The notes under the pieces were generated by a model that was not told the DNA's origin, did not search any database, and worked only from the letters and a program-made list of their open reading frames with translations. DNA of 64,000 nucleotides from Sabethes cyaneus (Eukaryota; Arthropoda; Insecta; Diptera; Culicidae): the NCBI RefSeq assembly GCF_943734655.1, contig NC_071354.1, positions 33,877,347-33,941,346 on the forward strand, given 5' to 3'. Positions within the stretch are counted from its first letter, which is position 1; every line of letters begins with the position of its first letter. The position numbers were made by a program, and so were the translations under genes. Shown piece after piece: positions 22,031 to 34,010 of the stretch.

Positions 22031-24390
22031 GGGTGGTGCTCCGTATGGAGACGTATTGTATTTTGTTTTTATTGGTAAGGAAACTCATATTTACAGCAAA
22101 GAGGAACCAGAAATATCCGTTTTATTGTCACATTTAAATTACCATCCATCCCAAGGGAATCATTCTGATGTAGTTCGTTCGTCAAAATGCATGGTCAACA
22201 CTTGCGTTTTCCTTGAATCAAAACATGCATATAACTATCCAAATGGAACCACTCCCGTTCCATTATCCTTTCCGTCCTGGGAGAAAGGAAACCACCAGCT
22301 AACTTTAACTATGAAACCAATTTGCATTTGATACAAAATCGCCGTTTTGAGGTTCTTCAAAAAAATGGGATCATCCTTAGCGTGAAGACCAAAAAGGTCG
22401 GTTCATTTTATCGCGTTCAAATCAGAACTCGTGAATCAAATTGCATCAATGATTTATTGGCGGTGGCAAAAATATTGTCACCCATTTGTCCAACAAACGC
22501 TGCGCGCGCTCGGCTTTGGCGCGTTGGATTTCCAACCGAACATGTCATCTGTTTTGTTTGGTCCCCAACACTGACAACGATGATGATGATGATGATGATG
22601 ATGATGACGACGATGATGATGATAGGCATTTCCGCTACCACTGCTGCATATGTGTGCGGCATCGCGCATCAAGTCGCATTCTGCACAGCAGATGGTGATT
22701 TGCGACTGCATCAATTTCTGACATTTTGCACAGATGAGCAGAACTACGGTCTGGTTTCGGAACAAATGCAGTCGACGTGCATTAAGGCCGGCAGTATGAA
22801 AGACCCTGCTGCACCACTAGGTGCACACTACAAGGGACCGTACGGGGCTCAACCCAGACGGGGCGGAAAAATAACACTTTCAACCATGCAATATTCTGAC
22901 ATGTGTGCGGCTAGAAAAAGTGTTATTTATGAGCTTTTATTATACACAACAAAATGCAGCGATTCTGACGGTTCCCGCAATGCCGGTTCCCGGTCAGGGT
23001 AAAGTCGCGACAGCAAGTTACGGCTGTGTGCAGTGGAATGTGCCACTGCTACTATGTGTGCCAGATGGTCAGAGGTTTTTTGCTCCGATCCGGAAAGCGC
23101 TCGGAAATAAAAATTTAATTGAACGTTTTTCATATCAATCTGTGAACCTCTGCTCGAATTATATTTCCTTTCTATTGAGGAGATCTCCAGTATCGCAACA
23201 TCTTTCCACTCAATGTTTGTAATAAAGTACACTTTCAAAATACATCATGTTTTGCTTAAAAATTACATAAAAAACAAAAGTATGCTATTCCTCCCCCTCA
23301 GATTCGCGCCACATCAGCATCAAGAGAGGAAAAATGCTGCAGCCCGTTGCGTCCTCCTCGTTGACTGCAGTCAGTCAACGACGTATGAAAAAGGGAAGAG
23401 CGACAATCTCATAAAACTGGGATATTCAATTTTCCGTTCTGCTGACTCAAGACATCAATTTGGTTCACTGTTTCTTTGTTTCTTTCTCTCTCTCTCTCTG
23501 TATCGCACATACACCCACACGAGCGTGCTCGACTAGCACAAGCACACAAACACTTAACAACGCCAACAAGTACAGAGACGTGAACAGCTAAGGATCACTG
23601 CCTGACTTGAGAGTTGGACCTCGACGTCGTACAGTTACGGGTTCCTTCGCATAGGACGGTGAATGTCTTCTCGCCCCTGAACAACAGGGTCATAGGTTGT
23701 ACCGCCACGGAGCAACGTAGAACAAAACTCGTGACTGCTTGCTAAACGTTTTCCTTCAGTTGCAATCCACCCGCATCGCACAGTGCGAGTGAACTTCAAC
23801 GATGCAATGGAAAATGGGACGAAGACACAAAGCAAAAAAAAAAAAATACCGAGAAGATGGAGAACAAGCATCGCATAAATGTATTTTCATTTTTTGATAG
23901 CTTTGGTTTTACGTTGCCGTAAAAGCTTGCTCGGTTGGTCGGGGGAGGATGGTGCGTACGTTTTTAATGGAGGGTAGGAGAAGATCCTTGCTGCTGATGC
24001 TGGTGCCGGTGGTGATGCTGTTGATGCCGATGCTTCACTTAAATCGCTTTCTTCTTCTCGACGATAATGTGACGACTCGGTCAGTAACCGCACGGAATGA
24101 GACCGAATCGGAATGTAGCGATGATATCGAGAACAGAAAATATGCAAGCGTCGATTCGATTCGTGCCAGTCATTCGAAGGTTACAATTGTTTGTGGGGGA
24201 TTTTCGAGTGAACTGGATCAGTAGAGTGACTATTGCTGGCTGTAAACTATGACGAATCATTTTTTATGTCTTCATAAACATCTTAATCCAGAGCTGCGAA
24301 GAACTTAGGAAGGTTCACTGGTGGTGGAAAGAGGTTGATTCAGTCTGCACTAGTCAAAACTCAAGGGAAGGGTTATTTTCCCGGTGACTT
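22031..24390. other. Low-copy host-like stretch, no proven exon
   Basis: Mixed composition with few repeats. It contains an (ATG)n microsatellite at 22578-22622 and a (TC)n tract at 23482-23500. The longest open frame (22322-23002, plus) runs through the microsatellite and has no recognisable domain. A minus-strand frame at 23887-24147 encodes an acidic, Ser/Pro/Ala-rich then basic tail (EEESDLSEASAS, later LLRQRKTKAIKK) and could be a terminal exon, but nothing confirms it. Confidence 0.35.
22578..22622. repeat. (GAT)n trinucleotide microsatellite
   Basis: A GATGATGATG tract interrupted once by GACGACGATG. It produces Met, Asp or His runs in different reading frames. Confidence 0.9.
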
Positions 24391-24722
24391 CATAATGGAG
24401 GCGCTTGATGTTTGGTGTCAAAATCAGGACGGGCACTGTATTTTCTTATAGGTGTTAACTTACAGCACAACTCCTTCCTCTTAAAATTTGTTATCACTTT
24501 CGATATGTTATTGGGGAATAGGAACGTTTTTTGTACGGCTGCATATGTTTTAAGATGGCCTACTAAAAACAGCTGAAAATTATATCCGAAGGTGGACAAC
24601 ATGGAAATAGATAATGGATTCAGACAAACATGCCCTATATTGTTGTTTTTTTTTTTTTTTTTTTATTCGTCAAGCATTTGTAGACTACATACAATAATAT
24701 TATTACAATGTTTACTTATATA

Positions 24723-27700
24723 CTATACATTATTCCTATGGCTAAGTCGTAGTTTAATTTGGATTCTGGACATAGTGATGTCAATTCTTTCGCAATTTTG
24801 ATTATAAAGGCGCATCATGTTATTGACTGGTCCATTTTTCGCATAATTGGTTTTATATGATTTTTCCATAAATATTTTTCTAGTTCTAAGGTTACGACTC
24901 GGCGCATAAAAGTTTAATTGAGCAAGCAAATCTGCGGACTGGATGCGTTGAGAAATAATGTCATTGATAAAGTAAAGCATTGCTTGTTCGCGACGTTCTT
25001 TAAGTGTTTGTATATGGATAAGCATGCAGCGCGCTTCATAAGATGGTAATGGAAATACTGTCCAGTTAAGTTTTCGAAGCGCGTATAGTAGAAATTGTTT
25101 CTGAACAGATTCAATGCGTCCTTCGTGTAACGCAGTCTGTGGGTGCCATACAATATTGCAATATTCCAGAATAGGTCTTACATATGTAATGTATAAAAGT
25201 TTTATTGTGTATGGGTCTTTGAAATTATGACTGAAGCGTTTGATAAAGCCCAGCATTCTATTTGCTTTGTTAATAATGGTATTGTAATGTTCTGTAAATG
25301 TTAGTTTTGAGTCTAAGATTACTCCTAGATCCCTTACAATTTTACATTTTGGTACAATATTGTTTCCTAAGTATATGTCAATAGAGGGAGTTTGAATTTT
25401 CCTGCTAAATGCTATTGAGTTACATTTTTTTACATTGAGGTTTAGTAAAGATTTGTTGCACCAAGTGTTGAATACATTGACTTCATTCTGAAATACTGCG
25501 ACGTCATGGGCATTTTTTATTTCCATATATATTTTCATGTCGTCTGCATATACAAGTACTTTTGAGTGGTTAAGTATGTAGGAAATGTCATTTACGTGCA
25601 AAATGAAAAGAAGTGGCCCTAAGTGGGAACCTTGGGGAACCCCAGAGGTGACTTGAATAGGGTCCGAGAGGGCATTTTGAAAGCGAACAATTTGTTTACG
25701 TTCCGTTAAATATGATTGAAGCCATTTCAAGAGCTTCGGTTCTATTCCAATTTTGCCTAATTTGAAGATTAATAATGGTATGTCTATTCTGTCAAATGCC
25801 TTACTAAAGTCCGTGTAAATAGCTTCTACGTGGTTGCCACTGTCCATTGCATTAAGAGTAAAAGCTACAAATTCCAGAAGATTTGAGGCAGTAGAGCGGC
25901 CTTTAAAAAAGCCGTGTTGCTGACTTGTAATTTTGTGTTTTACTTGTTGAAAAATTTTTTCATTTATAATTGATTCAAATAGTTTAGGAATGCAAGAGAT
26001 AATGGCAATTCCACGGTAGTTTCGGATGTCTGATTTTGTTCCTGATTTGAAGATAGGGACTAAATACGAAGATTTCCATATTTTCGGGAATTTTCCATTT
26101 TTCAGAGACATGTTAAATAGGCGTTGTAATGGTGTAGCAAGTTCTTCGGCCAGGTTTTTGAGAAATATGGGTGCTATTCCGTCAGGCCCCGGCCCTTTTG
26201 ACGCATTCAAGCCTTTGAGTGCTTCAAATACGTCAATTTCTGATAGTTGAGAGACAGATATGTCGTTAGAAAATTCGGGGATAAATGAGAAATATTCTTG
26301 GTCGCGGTCTTCTTCAGTAAATGTTGTATATACTTCTTGAAAGAAATTTGCGAAAAGGTTGCAGATTTCATTAGTATTATTTCCAATAAGCCCGTCAAGT
26401 TTCATTTGGGATGGGAAATTACTACTTTTCAATTTAGTATTTACATAGTTAAAGAAATTTTTTGGGCATGATTTGACTTCATTTTCGACTTTACTATTAT
26501 ATTCTTCATACGCGATTTTAGTGGCCGAGTTGAGTTCTTCGCTAATATTGAGATAATTATTCAAGTTAATGGTATTGTTTTCATTTTTGAATTTTTTGTG
26601 TGCTTTTTGTTTTCTATTTTTAAGATTTTTTAGATGTGGGTTGAACCACACAGGCCATTTGCTATGTTTACTTCGTCTTCTTCTTTTCATTGGTACAGTT
26701 TCGTGTAAAAGGCACTTCAAGAAAAGGATGAATTTTTCTGTTTCATAGTCGACATTTCCTTCAGTACAAAACACATGTTTATAAAATTTGCTTTGTTATA
26801 TTCCGGCACTTCTTCATATTCCAAGTCAGTAGGGTAAGAGCTATTGTGTGTGAAAATTGAGTATTCGATTGCTGTGTGAAATGCTTCATTCTTCCATAAG
26901 GGAGACAGTGAAGCATTTACAGCAAAGTCGTCTGTGCAGTTTGTAAAAAGTAAGTCCAAATAAACATTTTGACTATTTTTGACTGAATTTATTTGATGCA
27001 AGCCAAATTGTGAAATTTTGTCAAAAATGTAATGCAATGTTTCATTTTCGCCTACTACTGGAAGCAAAATGGATTCATTGTCAATGTCTACAATGAAGTC
27101 CACATTGCACTGATTGAAGTCGCCGTAAATATGTAGTTTTACTTCGGGTTCCATATTTGAAATAATGTCTTCTACTGCTTCGAAAAATAGTTCATAAGAC
27201 TGTTTATTAGCATGTTCGGGAGGAAAGTACACGGCTGAAAAAATGTGTACTTCGCCGTATATGGTTGCTTTGGCCCATATATTTTCAAATTCGATGTGCT
27301 TTCTAGTAATTATTTCTTCCGAAGTAAAGTCAGAGCTATAGCTATAGCTTTATAGCTATGAGGACACCTCCTCCAGATTTTTTCTGACTTAAAGACAAAT
27401 TACGGTCGTGCCGGAATACGTTAAATAGATTTCCAAAAATTTCTTCGCTTTTGACGCTTTCGTCCCAGCTACTTTCGGTTCCAAGAATGACTTTGAAAGA
27501 AGATGATATTACATTTTGATGAATTTCCTTCATTTTGGCTGGACTTTTCATGCGGTTGAAATTCTGGCAATACACAAGAATTTCAGCCGCATTCTGTTTT
27601 AGTGCAGAAGAAGTTTTTGGAAAATTATTACTACTTACATTTACGTTTACTAGCTCCAAAGAGCGCGTCGATAAAATTTCTTCTTCATTAGACTGGGCGT

Positions 27701-27740
27701 CGTCGTTTGGTGATTCAAATTCTTCCGTGTTGTGCGTCAA
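24723..27740 (-). pseudogene. ORF2: endonuclease plus reverse transcriptase, broken by two frame shifts
   Basis: The endonuclease begins near 27640 (LVYCQNFNRMKS) and keeps the TESSW catalytic glutamate and the SGGGVLIAI strand. It hits a stop near 27342 and resumes in another frame with HIYGDFNQCNVD (GDFN motif). A second shift near 26770 leads into the 683-codon RT part. Numbering from that frame, motifs are KGPGPDGI (193-200), YTDFSKAFDRID (320-331), SGVPQGSHLGP (377-387) and YADD (409-412). It would nick target DNA and prime reverse transcription. The RT portion has no stop for 683 codons, so decay is recent. ORF2 overlaps the ORF1 stop; no ATG is seen there, and TTGA stands where ATGA might be expected. 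Confidence 0.9.
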
Positions 27741-29555
27741 TGGTAGAGAAAATTCGCGTTGTAAGATTTACGTGACGGTACAACGCTTGTCGAAAATTTA
27801 TTGTTACTTTCGCGCAATTGCTGAAGGCGGTGAGTTCGTTCGCTTACTAAAAATTGTCTGTACGACTGCAAGTCAGCTTCTGCTTCCGGCGGTAAAAGTC
27901 CATATTCCTGGTAGACTTCTAGAAAGATGCGCTTTAGATGTTCGGGAGACGTCGGGAGTCCTTCGGATGCCAAAAGCATTCGAATGCTGGTTGATGTTAG
28001 TCCTTCTATACAGACTGACGGCTGCTGGTCTTTCATATATGCCAAGTACAGGCGGACGATTTTCATTATTTTTGGGTCGCGCAGTCTAGCTTTCAGAAAG
28101 CGTCCGTCGCCGTTTGTTGACTGCTGAGTGAGCCGGACTATAGGTGGACGCATTGGGTCGCATTCAAATAGACTGTCTTGAGGAGGTGCTGGAGCTGGGT
28201 GTGAGGTATTGTTATTGCTCTCGTTGTTATTTCCGTTTTCGTTCAGGGTGGTGTTAGTCTGGTTTTCGGTTCTATATGGATTAATTGTTTCGGCTTTTTG
28301 GAAATTTATGAATTTGGATGTTATGTCCGTTGTTGGTGGTCCAGAAAATTGAAGTTTTGCAGCTGCCAGCAGGTCCTTGTCCAGAGGTAATGCATAATTT
28401 TTTGGAAGCATTGGCTGATTGCTTTCGACAGTTCTATGGATATTGTTGTTGGTGTTGTCATAGTCGTTGCTACTGTAGATATTATTACTGACATTGCGGT
28501 GTTCGCTATTGTGCTGAGTGTAGTCGTTATTATTGTGATGATTGTGACGTGTGTTATTATTGATGTTGTCCGAATTTTTACGCTGTCGTCTACGTTGTTG
28601 TCTGCGTCTTCGCGCTGCAATTTCTGCCTGTTTTTCTTGAAAGCGGCGGGTTCGTTGCCTGGAATCAAAAGAACTCCAGTCAGCTTTCCAGATTTTTTTG
28701 CTGCCTACTATACGCCAGCCGGAATTTTGTGAAGGGTCATTTTTCGCGTCATTTACAGGTGCGGACGGATGCAGTGATCGTTCCATCTCTTCAGAAAGAC
28801 TAAGGTGATTGACGGACACTGCTGTTGTATGCATTTTGGAGGTTTCAGCAGAGAGTACTTTTAGTTCGTCTAGTACTTCTTTTGCTGCAATACTACAATT
28901 GAGCTTACTAATTGACGAGGCTTCAATTGATGATTCAATTGCGTCAATTTTTGATTCAAGTGTAGCAAAAGCGTTTCCAAAATGCTTTTCCAAAAGTTTA
29001 TTTGTGTGTCTTTGGATTTCTGCTACAATTGTGTCATTCACGTTTTCTGATATTTTTTCTTCGATACGATGGAATGATTCTGCCATTTTCGCGTTAAGCG
29101 GCTTAAAAAATTCGCTGTTAGCATTTCGTACGACGACCGAGAGGTGGTCGCTTACGTTTGCTGACAAAGAATGTTTTGATATACTGGCTAATGTGGTGGC
29201 TATTTGCTTATTTCCCACATGCCAATGTTGTTCAATGGCAGCCATTCGTTTTTCGATTTGTTCCACGGCGTATGCAGGACGCCGCGTGATATTTTGCAAT
29301 TGTGTGATGATTCGATGTTGGCTTCCTGTCTGCTTGCTGATTATTTGCTTCAGCGAGTATTTTTCCGTGAAGTCTGGTGTGCATTCTGTACATAGTGGCA
29401 GGACGAAATTCCGTAAATCGTCCTCCCACTCACGTTTAGCACCAATACAAGCAGCATGAAAGCTGCGTCCGCATGTTCCATGACACTTCCAAAGATGACG
29501 TAGACTTAGTTTTCTGTAGGGTAAAGTGGTAGAGCAACGGTGTGTTTATTCCACG
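27737..29555 (-). CDS. ORF1 protein of the non-LTR retrotransposon, 5'-truncated
   Basis: The frame is open from about 29555 to the stop at 27737, roughly 600 codons. The upstream part reads LWKCHGTCGRSFHAACIG and later LCTEC. These are the second half of a PHD-type zinc finger (Cys-x2-3-Cys, His-x2-Cys, Cys-x2-Cys). A likely coiled-coil stretch follows (SEFFKPLNAKMAESFHRIEE onward), then a very basic tract rich in Arg and Gln, an Asn/His-rich linker and a conserved-looking C-terminal region around LRDPKIMKIVRLYLAYMK. ORF1 proteins bind element RNA; PHD-bearing ORF1s are known in CR1-like elements. The first PHD cysteine pair and the start codon are absent, which suggests 5' truncation. Confidence 0.75.
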
Positions 29556-29579
29556 TTTTACCTTTGTTATACTATAACA

Positions 29580-29673
29580 AAGGTTTAAAAATTGGTCGAA
29601 AAACACGAAATTGATCCGAGGCCCGGAGGGCCAAGTCACATATACCAATCGATAGGGTTCGATGATTTGAGTA
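29580..29673 (+). repeat. Dispersed repeat leader ending in ATATACCA..CGAT, next to (TG)n
   Basis: CCCGGAGGGCCAAGTCACAT and ATATACCAATCGATAGGGTT match in layout the segment at 49565-49625 (CCTGCGGGCCGAATGTCATA, ATATACCATTCGACTCAG). In both places a long (TG)n tract follows at once. The pair marks one repeat family in which TG expansion is part of the element. Confidence 0.6.

Positions 29674-29765
<92 letters not shown>
29674..29765. repeat. (TG)n dinucleotide microsatellite
   Basis: About 45 TG units without interruption, running directly into the TTTTCTG satellite. Confidence 0.95.
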
Positions 29766-29766
<1 letters not shown>

Positions 29767-30548
29767 CTGTTAACTGTTTTCTGTTTTCTGTTTTCTGTTT
29801 TCTGTTTTCTGTTTTCTGTTTTCTGTTTTCTGTTTTCTGTTTTCTGTTTTCTGTTTTCTGTTTTCTGTTTTCTGTTTTCTGTTTTCTGTTTTCTGTTTAC
29901 TGTTTTCTGTTTTCTGTTTTCTGTTTTCTGTTTTCTGTTTTCTGTTTTCTGTTTTCTGTTTTCTGTTTTCTGTTTTCTGTTTTCTGTTTTCTGTTTTCTG
30001 TTTTCTGTTTTCTGTTTTCTGTTTTCTGTTTTCTGTTTTCTGTTTTCTGTTTTCTGTTTTCTGTTTTCTGTTTTCTGTTTTCTGTTTTCTGTTTTCTGTT
30101 TTCTGTTTTCTGTTTTCTGTTTTCTGTTTTCTGTTTTCTGTTTTCTGTTTTCTGTTTTCTGTTTTCTGTTTTCTGTTTTCTGTTTTCTGTTTTCTGTTTT
30201 CTGTTTTCTGTTTTCTGTTTTCTGTTTTCTGTTTTCTGTTTTCTGTTTTCTGTTTTCTGTTTTCTGTTTTCTGTTTTCTGTTTTCTGTTTTCTGTTTTCT
30301 GTTTTCTGTTTTCTGTTTTCTGTTTTCTGTTTTCTGTTTTCTGTTTTCTGTTTTCTGTTTTCTGTTTTCTGTTTTCTGTTTTCTGTTTTCTGTTTTCTGT
30401 TTTCTGTTTTCTGTTTTCTGTTTTCTGTTTTCTGTTTTCTGTTTTCTGTTTTCTGTTTTCTGTTTTCTGTTTTCTGTTTTCTGTTTTCTGTTTTCTGTTT
30501 TCTGTTTTCTGTTTTCTGTTTTCCGTTTTCTGTTTTCTGTTTTTTTTT
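29766..30548. repeat. TTTTCTG heptamer satellite, about 110 copies
   Basis: Nearly perfect tandem TTTTCTG units. Variants are mainly at the left edge (GTTAACTG), one TTTACTG near 29897 and one TTTTCCG near 30520, and the array ends in a T-run. Because 7 is not a multiple of 3 and the unit lacks stops in any frame, both strands read as long open frames of a 7-residue repeat. These are not genes. This is the most homogeneous array in the window. Confidence 0.97.
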
Positions 30549-31310
30549 AATTTACCGACGGTGGGAACAAGTGACATAGAATAAAATTTAAAAACCATTC
30601 CAGCTAGTATTGTCACTTTATTACAAACTTTTCTCTTATTGAGCACTATTTAGCATATGTTTAAGTTTCTAAAGAATAATTTTATGCATTAATAGTGTAA
30701 ACATTTCTGTACAATGTAAAATCATTCATATATTCCAAATCCATTTCAACAACCTACCGGAGTTTTTCAATTCAAAATCACTGGTATAAAAGCGCCTTCC
30801 ATTTCTTACTTGAACAATATGTGTCTAAATTGAATCGCTGTATAAATACGCCGTCACAATTGAGCTATTTGCATCAATTTTGCATTCAGTCCCCATTATA
30901 TGAGGAATGCGCGAGGAGATCGAACGGTACCACTGCTGCTGCTACTCACTGTACGGCCCACATCATCGCCCGGGCCCGATTTTCCTGCTGCAGCTGATAC
31001 CTTCAAAGTGCGCCAGCGAAGCAATTTGAATAACTTTACTCGTCAAGTATCCGGCAACCGAAGCTTTACCGGGCAAAAGCAGCGAGGAATTTTTCAATAT
31101 TTCCGACAACTCAATTTTGCCGCACATATCGCTGCATTCATCCTCGGTGCAGTGGTTCGTACATCACTGCACTGCACTGGTCGAACCGGCGGGGCCTGTG
31201 TGTATGTCGCTGTATACAGTAAGCTTCCGGTTTACGTTTTCCGGCGCGGAAAAGCCACGAAATATCGATAATATATTCGAATTACACCCTCTTTTAGATT
31301 AACTATTTTT
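30549..31310. other. Host-like stretch without proven genes
   Basis: An AT-rich left half is followed from about 30880 by a GC-richer part. Frames of 60-120 codons there show no recognisable domain. A CAGTAAGC donor-like site lies near 31219. No element ends were found. Confidence 0.35.
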
Positions 31311-31314
31311 TCGT

Positions 31315-31400
31315 AGAGATAAATCATGTTCACCATTACAAATATTACGAATATAATCGGACCTGGAACGCTACCCTGCGGCACTCTGAAAATAAATTTT
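31315..31400 (-). pseudogene. Short reverse transcriptase fragment
   Basis: The minus strand translates to RVPQGSVPGPIIFVIFVMVN, which matches the GVPQGSVLGP..F motif of non-LTR reverse transcriptases. No neighbouring RT motifs survive. It is a tiny relic. Confidence 0.55.
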
Positions 31401-33839
31401 GCAGTCTTCTATGTTTCAGTGCTTTTTCAATAACTGATCAGTAATCGTCACTCAAACAGCTCAGATGACTCCACTAGATAAATCGAAACAGCTTTTTTGC
31501 CCCGCTGCTGTTCGTCGACCAACGTCGCTTGCTCGGTTCAAGCAGCGATGTATTAAGATGAAATATTCATACAGCCAGCCATTCTTTGTTGTCAGTGTAG
31601 TCTAGTGATAGATCTCTCTATTAAGTATCGAAGACATCGATCTGCATCTCATCTCTGTTTGAAATGTATGAAACGGAATTCAAATTTACGATATCAATTT
31701 CCGCCGCGAAATCAAATATTTGCGCGATATTTGAAGCACGTTGTTGCTTCCTTCCTTCCTTCCTTCCAGTGCAGTGCAGTGCAGTAGATCTCTATTTCCG
31801 TTCCTGGCAAAAGTTTTCGATTCTCCGAGCTCACGAACAGAGAAGAACATCTTTCGTCAATCGAAATCGAAACAAAATCACGGAATTAGTCGAGTGGAAT
31901 CAATTGGAAATCGCATTAGCACCAGAAACATAAATAAACATCCTCGAACACAGAAGAAAGTCGTAAACATCAGTTGTGATTAATTTTCTCCAATTCCCAG
32001 TTCGCATGTGGTGCGCGGTGGTGTGGCTGCTGCCGAGAATATCGTTTCTATGTTAAGAAAAGAAAAGCTTCTTTCATTTCGTTTATGAGCAATGTTTTAT
32101 TGTTGGTGTATTTTCCTCGCTCTAGGAAGAACCAACTTCTTCTTCGCAAGAGTGACGCGAGTAAAAAAGCAAAACAAACACATTTTTACCAAACTCCCAA
32201 CGAAAGGCGAATGATTTTCGTTTTGATTATTGTTATCCATTGGCTACACCCTGCATCGGTGCGTCGATTCCTCGGTTTCAACTAACTAGAGCACTGGAGG
32301 ATTCCGGCTAGCTGCTGGGAATACTAACGTTTTTTTCTTTTACGACCGCGCAAAGATTTACGGCGTCAAAGGGCAACATTTTATGCCGTTGAATAAATCC
32401 ATCAAACTCGAAACCGGCACCGCTCCGCTGCGTCGAGGAGTGAGTGAGTTAGGACTAGCTATACTAGCGGTAGATGGGGAAGAAAATTTTCTTGTCGGTT
32501 TCTAGCCCACCCCGGAAGAAGAGGGTATTTGTTGAGCTGGTGTTTTAAACAGGCGGAACTCATATAGGCACCGTGAAAGGAGGTGCCCTTGTCTATGTTC
32601 TAATATTTAGACATTCTTCTTCGAATATTTATCAAAGTAACCCTAGATTGCGGTTGCTAAAAATATGTTAAAGAATGCATGGTTTTTGTGGCTGCCATAG
32701 AAATTCTTAAGCATTAGGAAATGTATGTGTGCAAGTCTGTGTGCGTCTGTTTCGCAATACAGGGTGTTTAAATCAGAGCAATTAGTCGATGCTCTATCAT
32801 AACATTGAAAGAGTATTTGAAAGTAATGTCAGATTAGGCCAACCAACGATACTTGTTATTATTTTTTACACCGAATATCTAGGCACGTTAACTCAAGTCT
32901 CATATAGGACACTTTGAACAAAGAAATTGGCAGAAAATAAAAAATGGTATTCTAGATTTTGAGATTTTGATAGAGCCATAAGCGAAGAGCAGGATGGAAA
33001 GGAAAACAGCGGAAAAATTAAAAATAACGCTAACACACCTCAATGTTACCAGTTCACTATTTTTGACAAACTCAGAGATTTGCAGAGCTTTAAATTTCAA
33101 GTCGCCAGGAACAGACTTTAATTTGACGAAATTTACCCAGGCCTACGTGGTTCGCCAATGTTTAATCTGACTTATTTTTCTAACCGAGACGCCTAATCCT
33201 GGTCATTAATAGTTGATGAAAACCAACAATGGTTATCCGTCGTTGGTGCTATGCCTCTAAGCAATTTGTGATCCGTGGTAACTTCTGAATAACAGACAAA
33301 ACAGAAGTTTGATCACAGGTCGTGGTGGAATAATGGCCTGCCTATTGTTTCCGTTCGTCCCACTTAAACACGTAGTCCGAAAATATTCGCAAAGCTAACT
33401 TAACTTTATTATTCGTGCTCAACAACAATGGACACAAAACTGGACTACAATAGTCAACAGTGACTATACTATGCGTGGTCAACAACGATGGACACAACCT
33501 AGATTTCTTCTTCCGTTTACATTAACTTTTTGTTTTCCGGTAGGCTGTTAACCTAAGGTCCGTAGCCCGCTGACGGAGCTACCATTTTATGGTGAACGGG
33601 AGCCACTGTGCCCCTTTGTCTGTTAGCGTACCCCAGCCGGTACCATATGAAATTAGGGATAGGAGTTGGTGAACAGAGGTTGTGGAACGCACATATTCAC
33701 CCTTCGATGGACACGACGGGTCATTGATAATGGAAAATTTCGGCCGCTTCAGTAATAAGGCAATAGACTGTTGACTGTATATACTTATATATGAAAATAT
33801 CGAAGGTAAGAATAAAATCACGAATATAAAATAAATAAC
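31401..33839. other. Host-like and unassigned DNA
   Basis: 31560-31990 looks like a promoter plus 5' UTR (see the regulatory entry). A (TTCC)n run lies at 31750-31769 and a GCAGTGCAGTGCAGT run at about 31775. From 33390 to 33500 two related phrases occur, GTGCTCAACAACAATGGACA and GTGGTCAACAACGATGGACA, next to an AATAAAG on the minus strand. This is weakly LTR-like. No gene is supported. Confidence 0.3.
31592..31600 (+). promoter_or_regulatory. Possible initiator (TCAGT) of a host transcript
   Basis: TTGTTGTCAGTGTAG contains the arthropod initiator core TCAGT. It is followed by about 390 bp that is A/C-rich like an insect 5' UTR, with no repeats. There is no TATA box at the right distance and no downstream exon to confirm it. 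Confidence 0.2.
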
Positions 33840-34010
33840 AAACTTCCCCCAACCCAACAAGTCGAAGATTCATTACGACGTTTAAACCTATACCATCTTG
33901 ATATCTGTGCTTGTGTAGTACGCCAGAGTGCAAAACCACCCCTTTTCTTCAATCGGTTTAATCATTCGAACATTTAACCTAGTCCATGTTTGATGTCCTG
34001 AAAGTGAAAC
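33840..34010. repeat. Fragment of the TGACGTAGG-ended element, copy 3
   Basis: AACCTATACCATCTTGATAT, CTTGTGTAGTACGCCAGAG and AACCTAGTCCATGTTTGATG follow the interior of the copies at 3750-3970 and 21390-21510. The ends are missing. Confidence 0.6.

Larger units (their letters stand above)
24646..29570 (-). mobile_element. Nearly complete non-LTR retrotransposon (CR1/Jockey group)
   Basis: The minus strand carries, in order, an ORF1 with PHD finger remnant and coiled-coil-like region, an apurinic-type endonuclease, a reverse transcriptase, a short 3' UTR and a 19-base A tail (T-run 24646-24664 on the plus strand). Total length is about 4.9 kb. The 5' end appears truncated near 29560: the first part of the PHD finger is missing and no 5' UTR or start is visible. 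Two frame breaks in ORF2 make it inactive as read. No target duplication was identified. Confidence 0.85.

Noticed and set aside
22322..23002. 226-codon frame as a gene
   Set aside because: It runs through a (GAT)n microsatellite giving poly-Met, has no recognisable domain, and no splice or promoter context.
28321..29459. Plus-strand frames of 98-216 codons opposite ORF1
   Set aside because: Shadows of the retrotransposon ORF1 on the other strand. The zinc-finger and basic motifs read only on the minus strand.
29592..30646. Long open frames of 249-330 codons across the TTTTCTG array on both strands
   Set aside because: They are a consequence of a 7-bp stop-free repeat. The peptides are pure 7-residue repeats with no domain.
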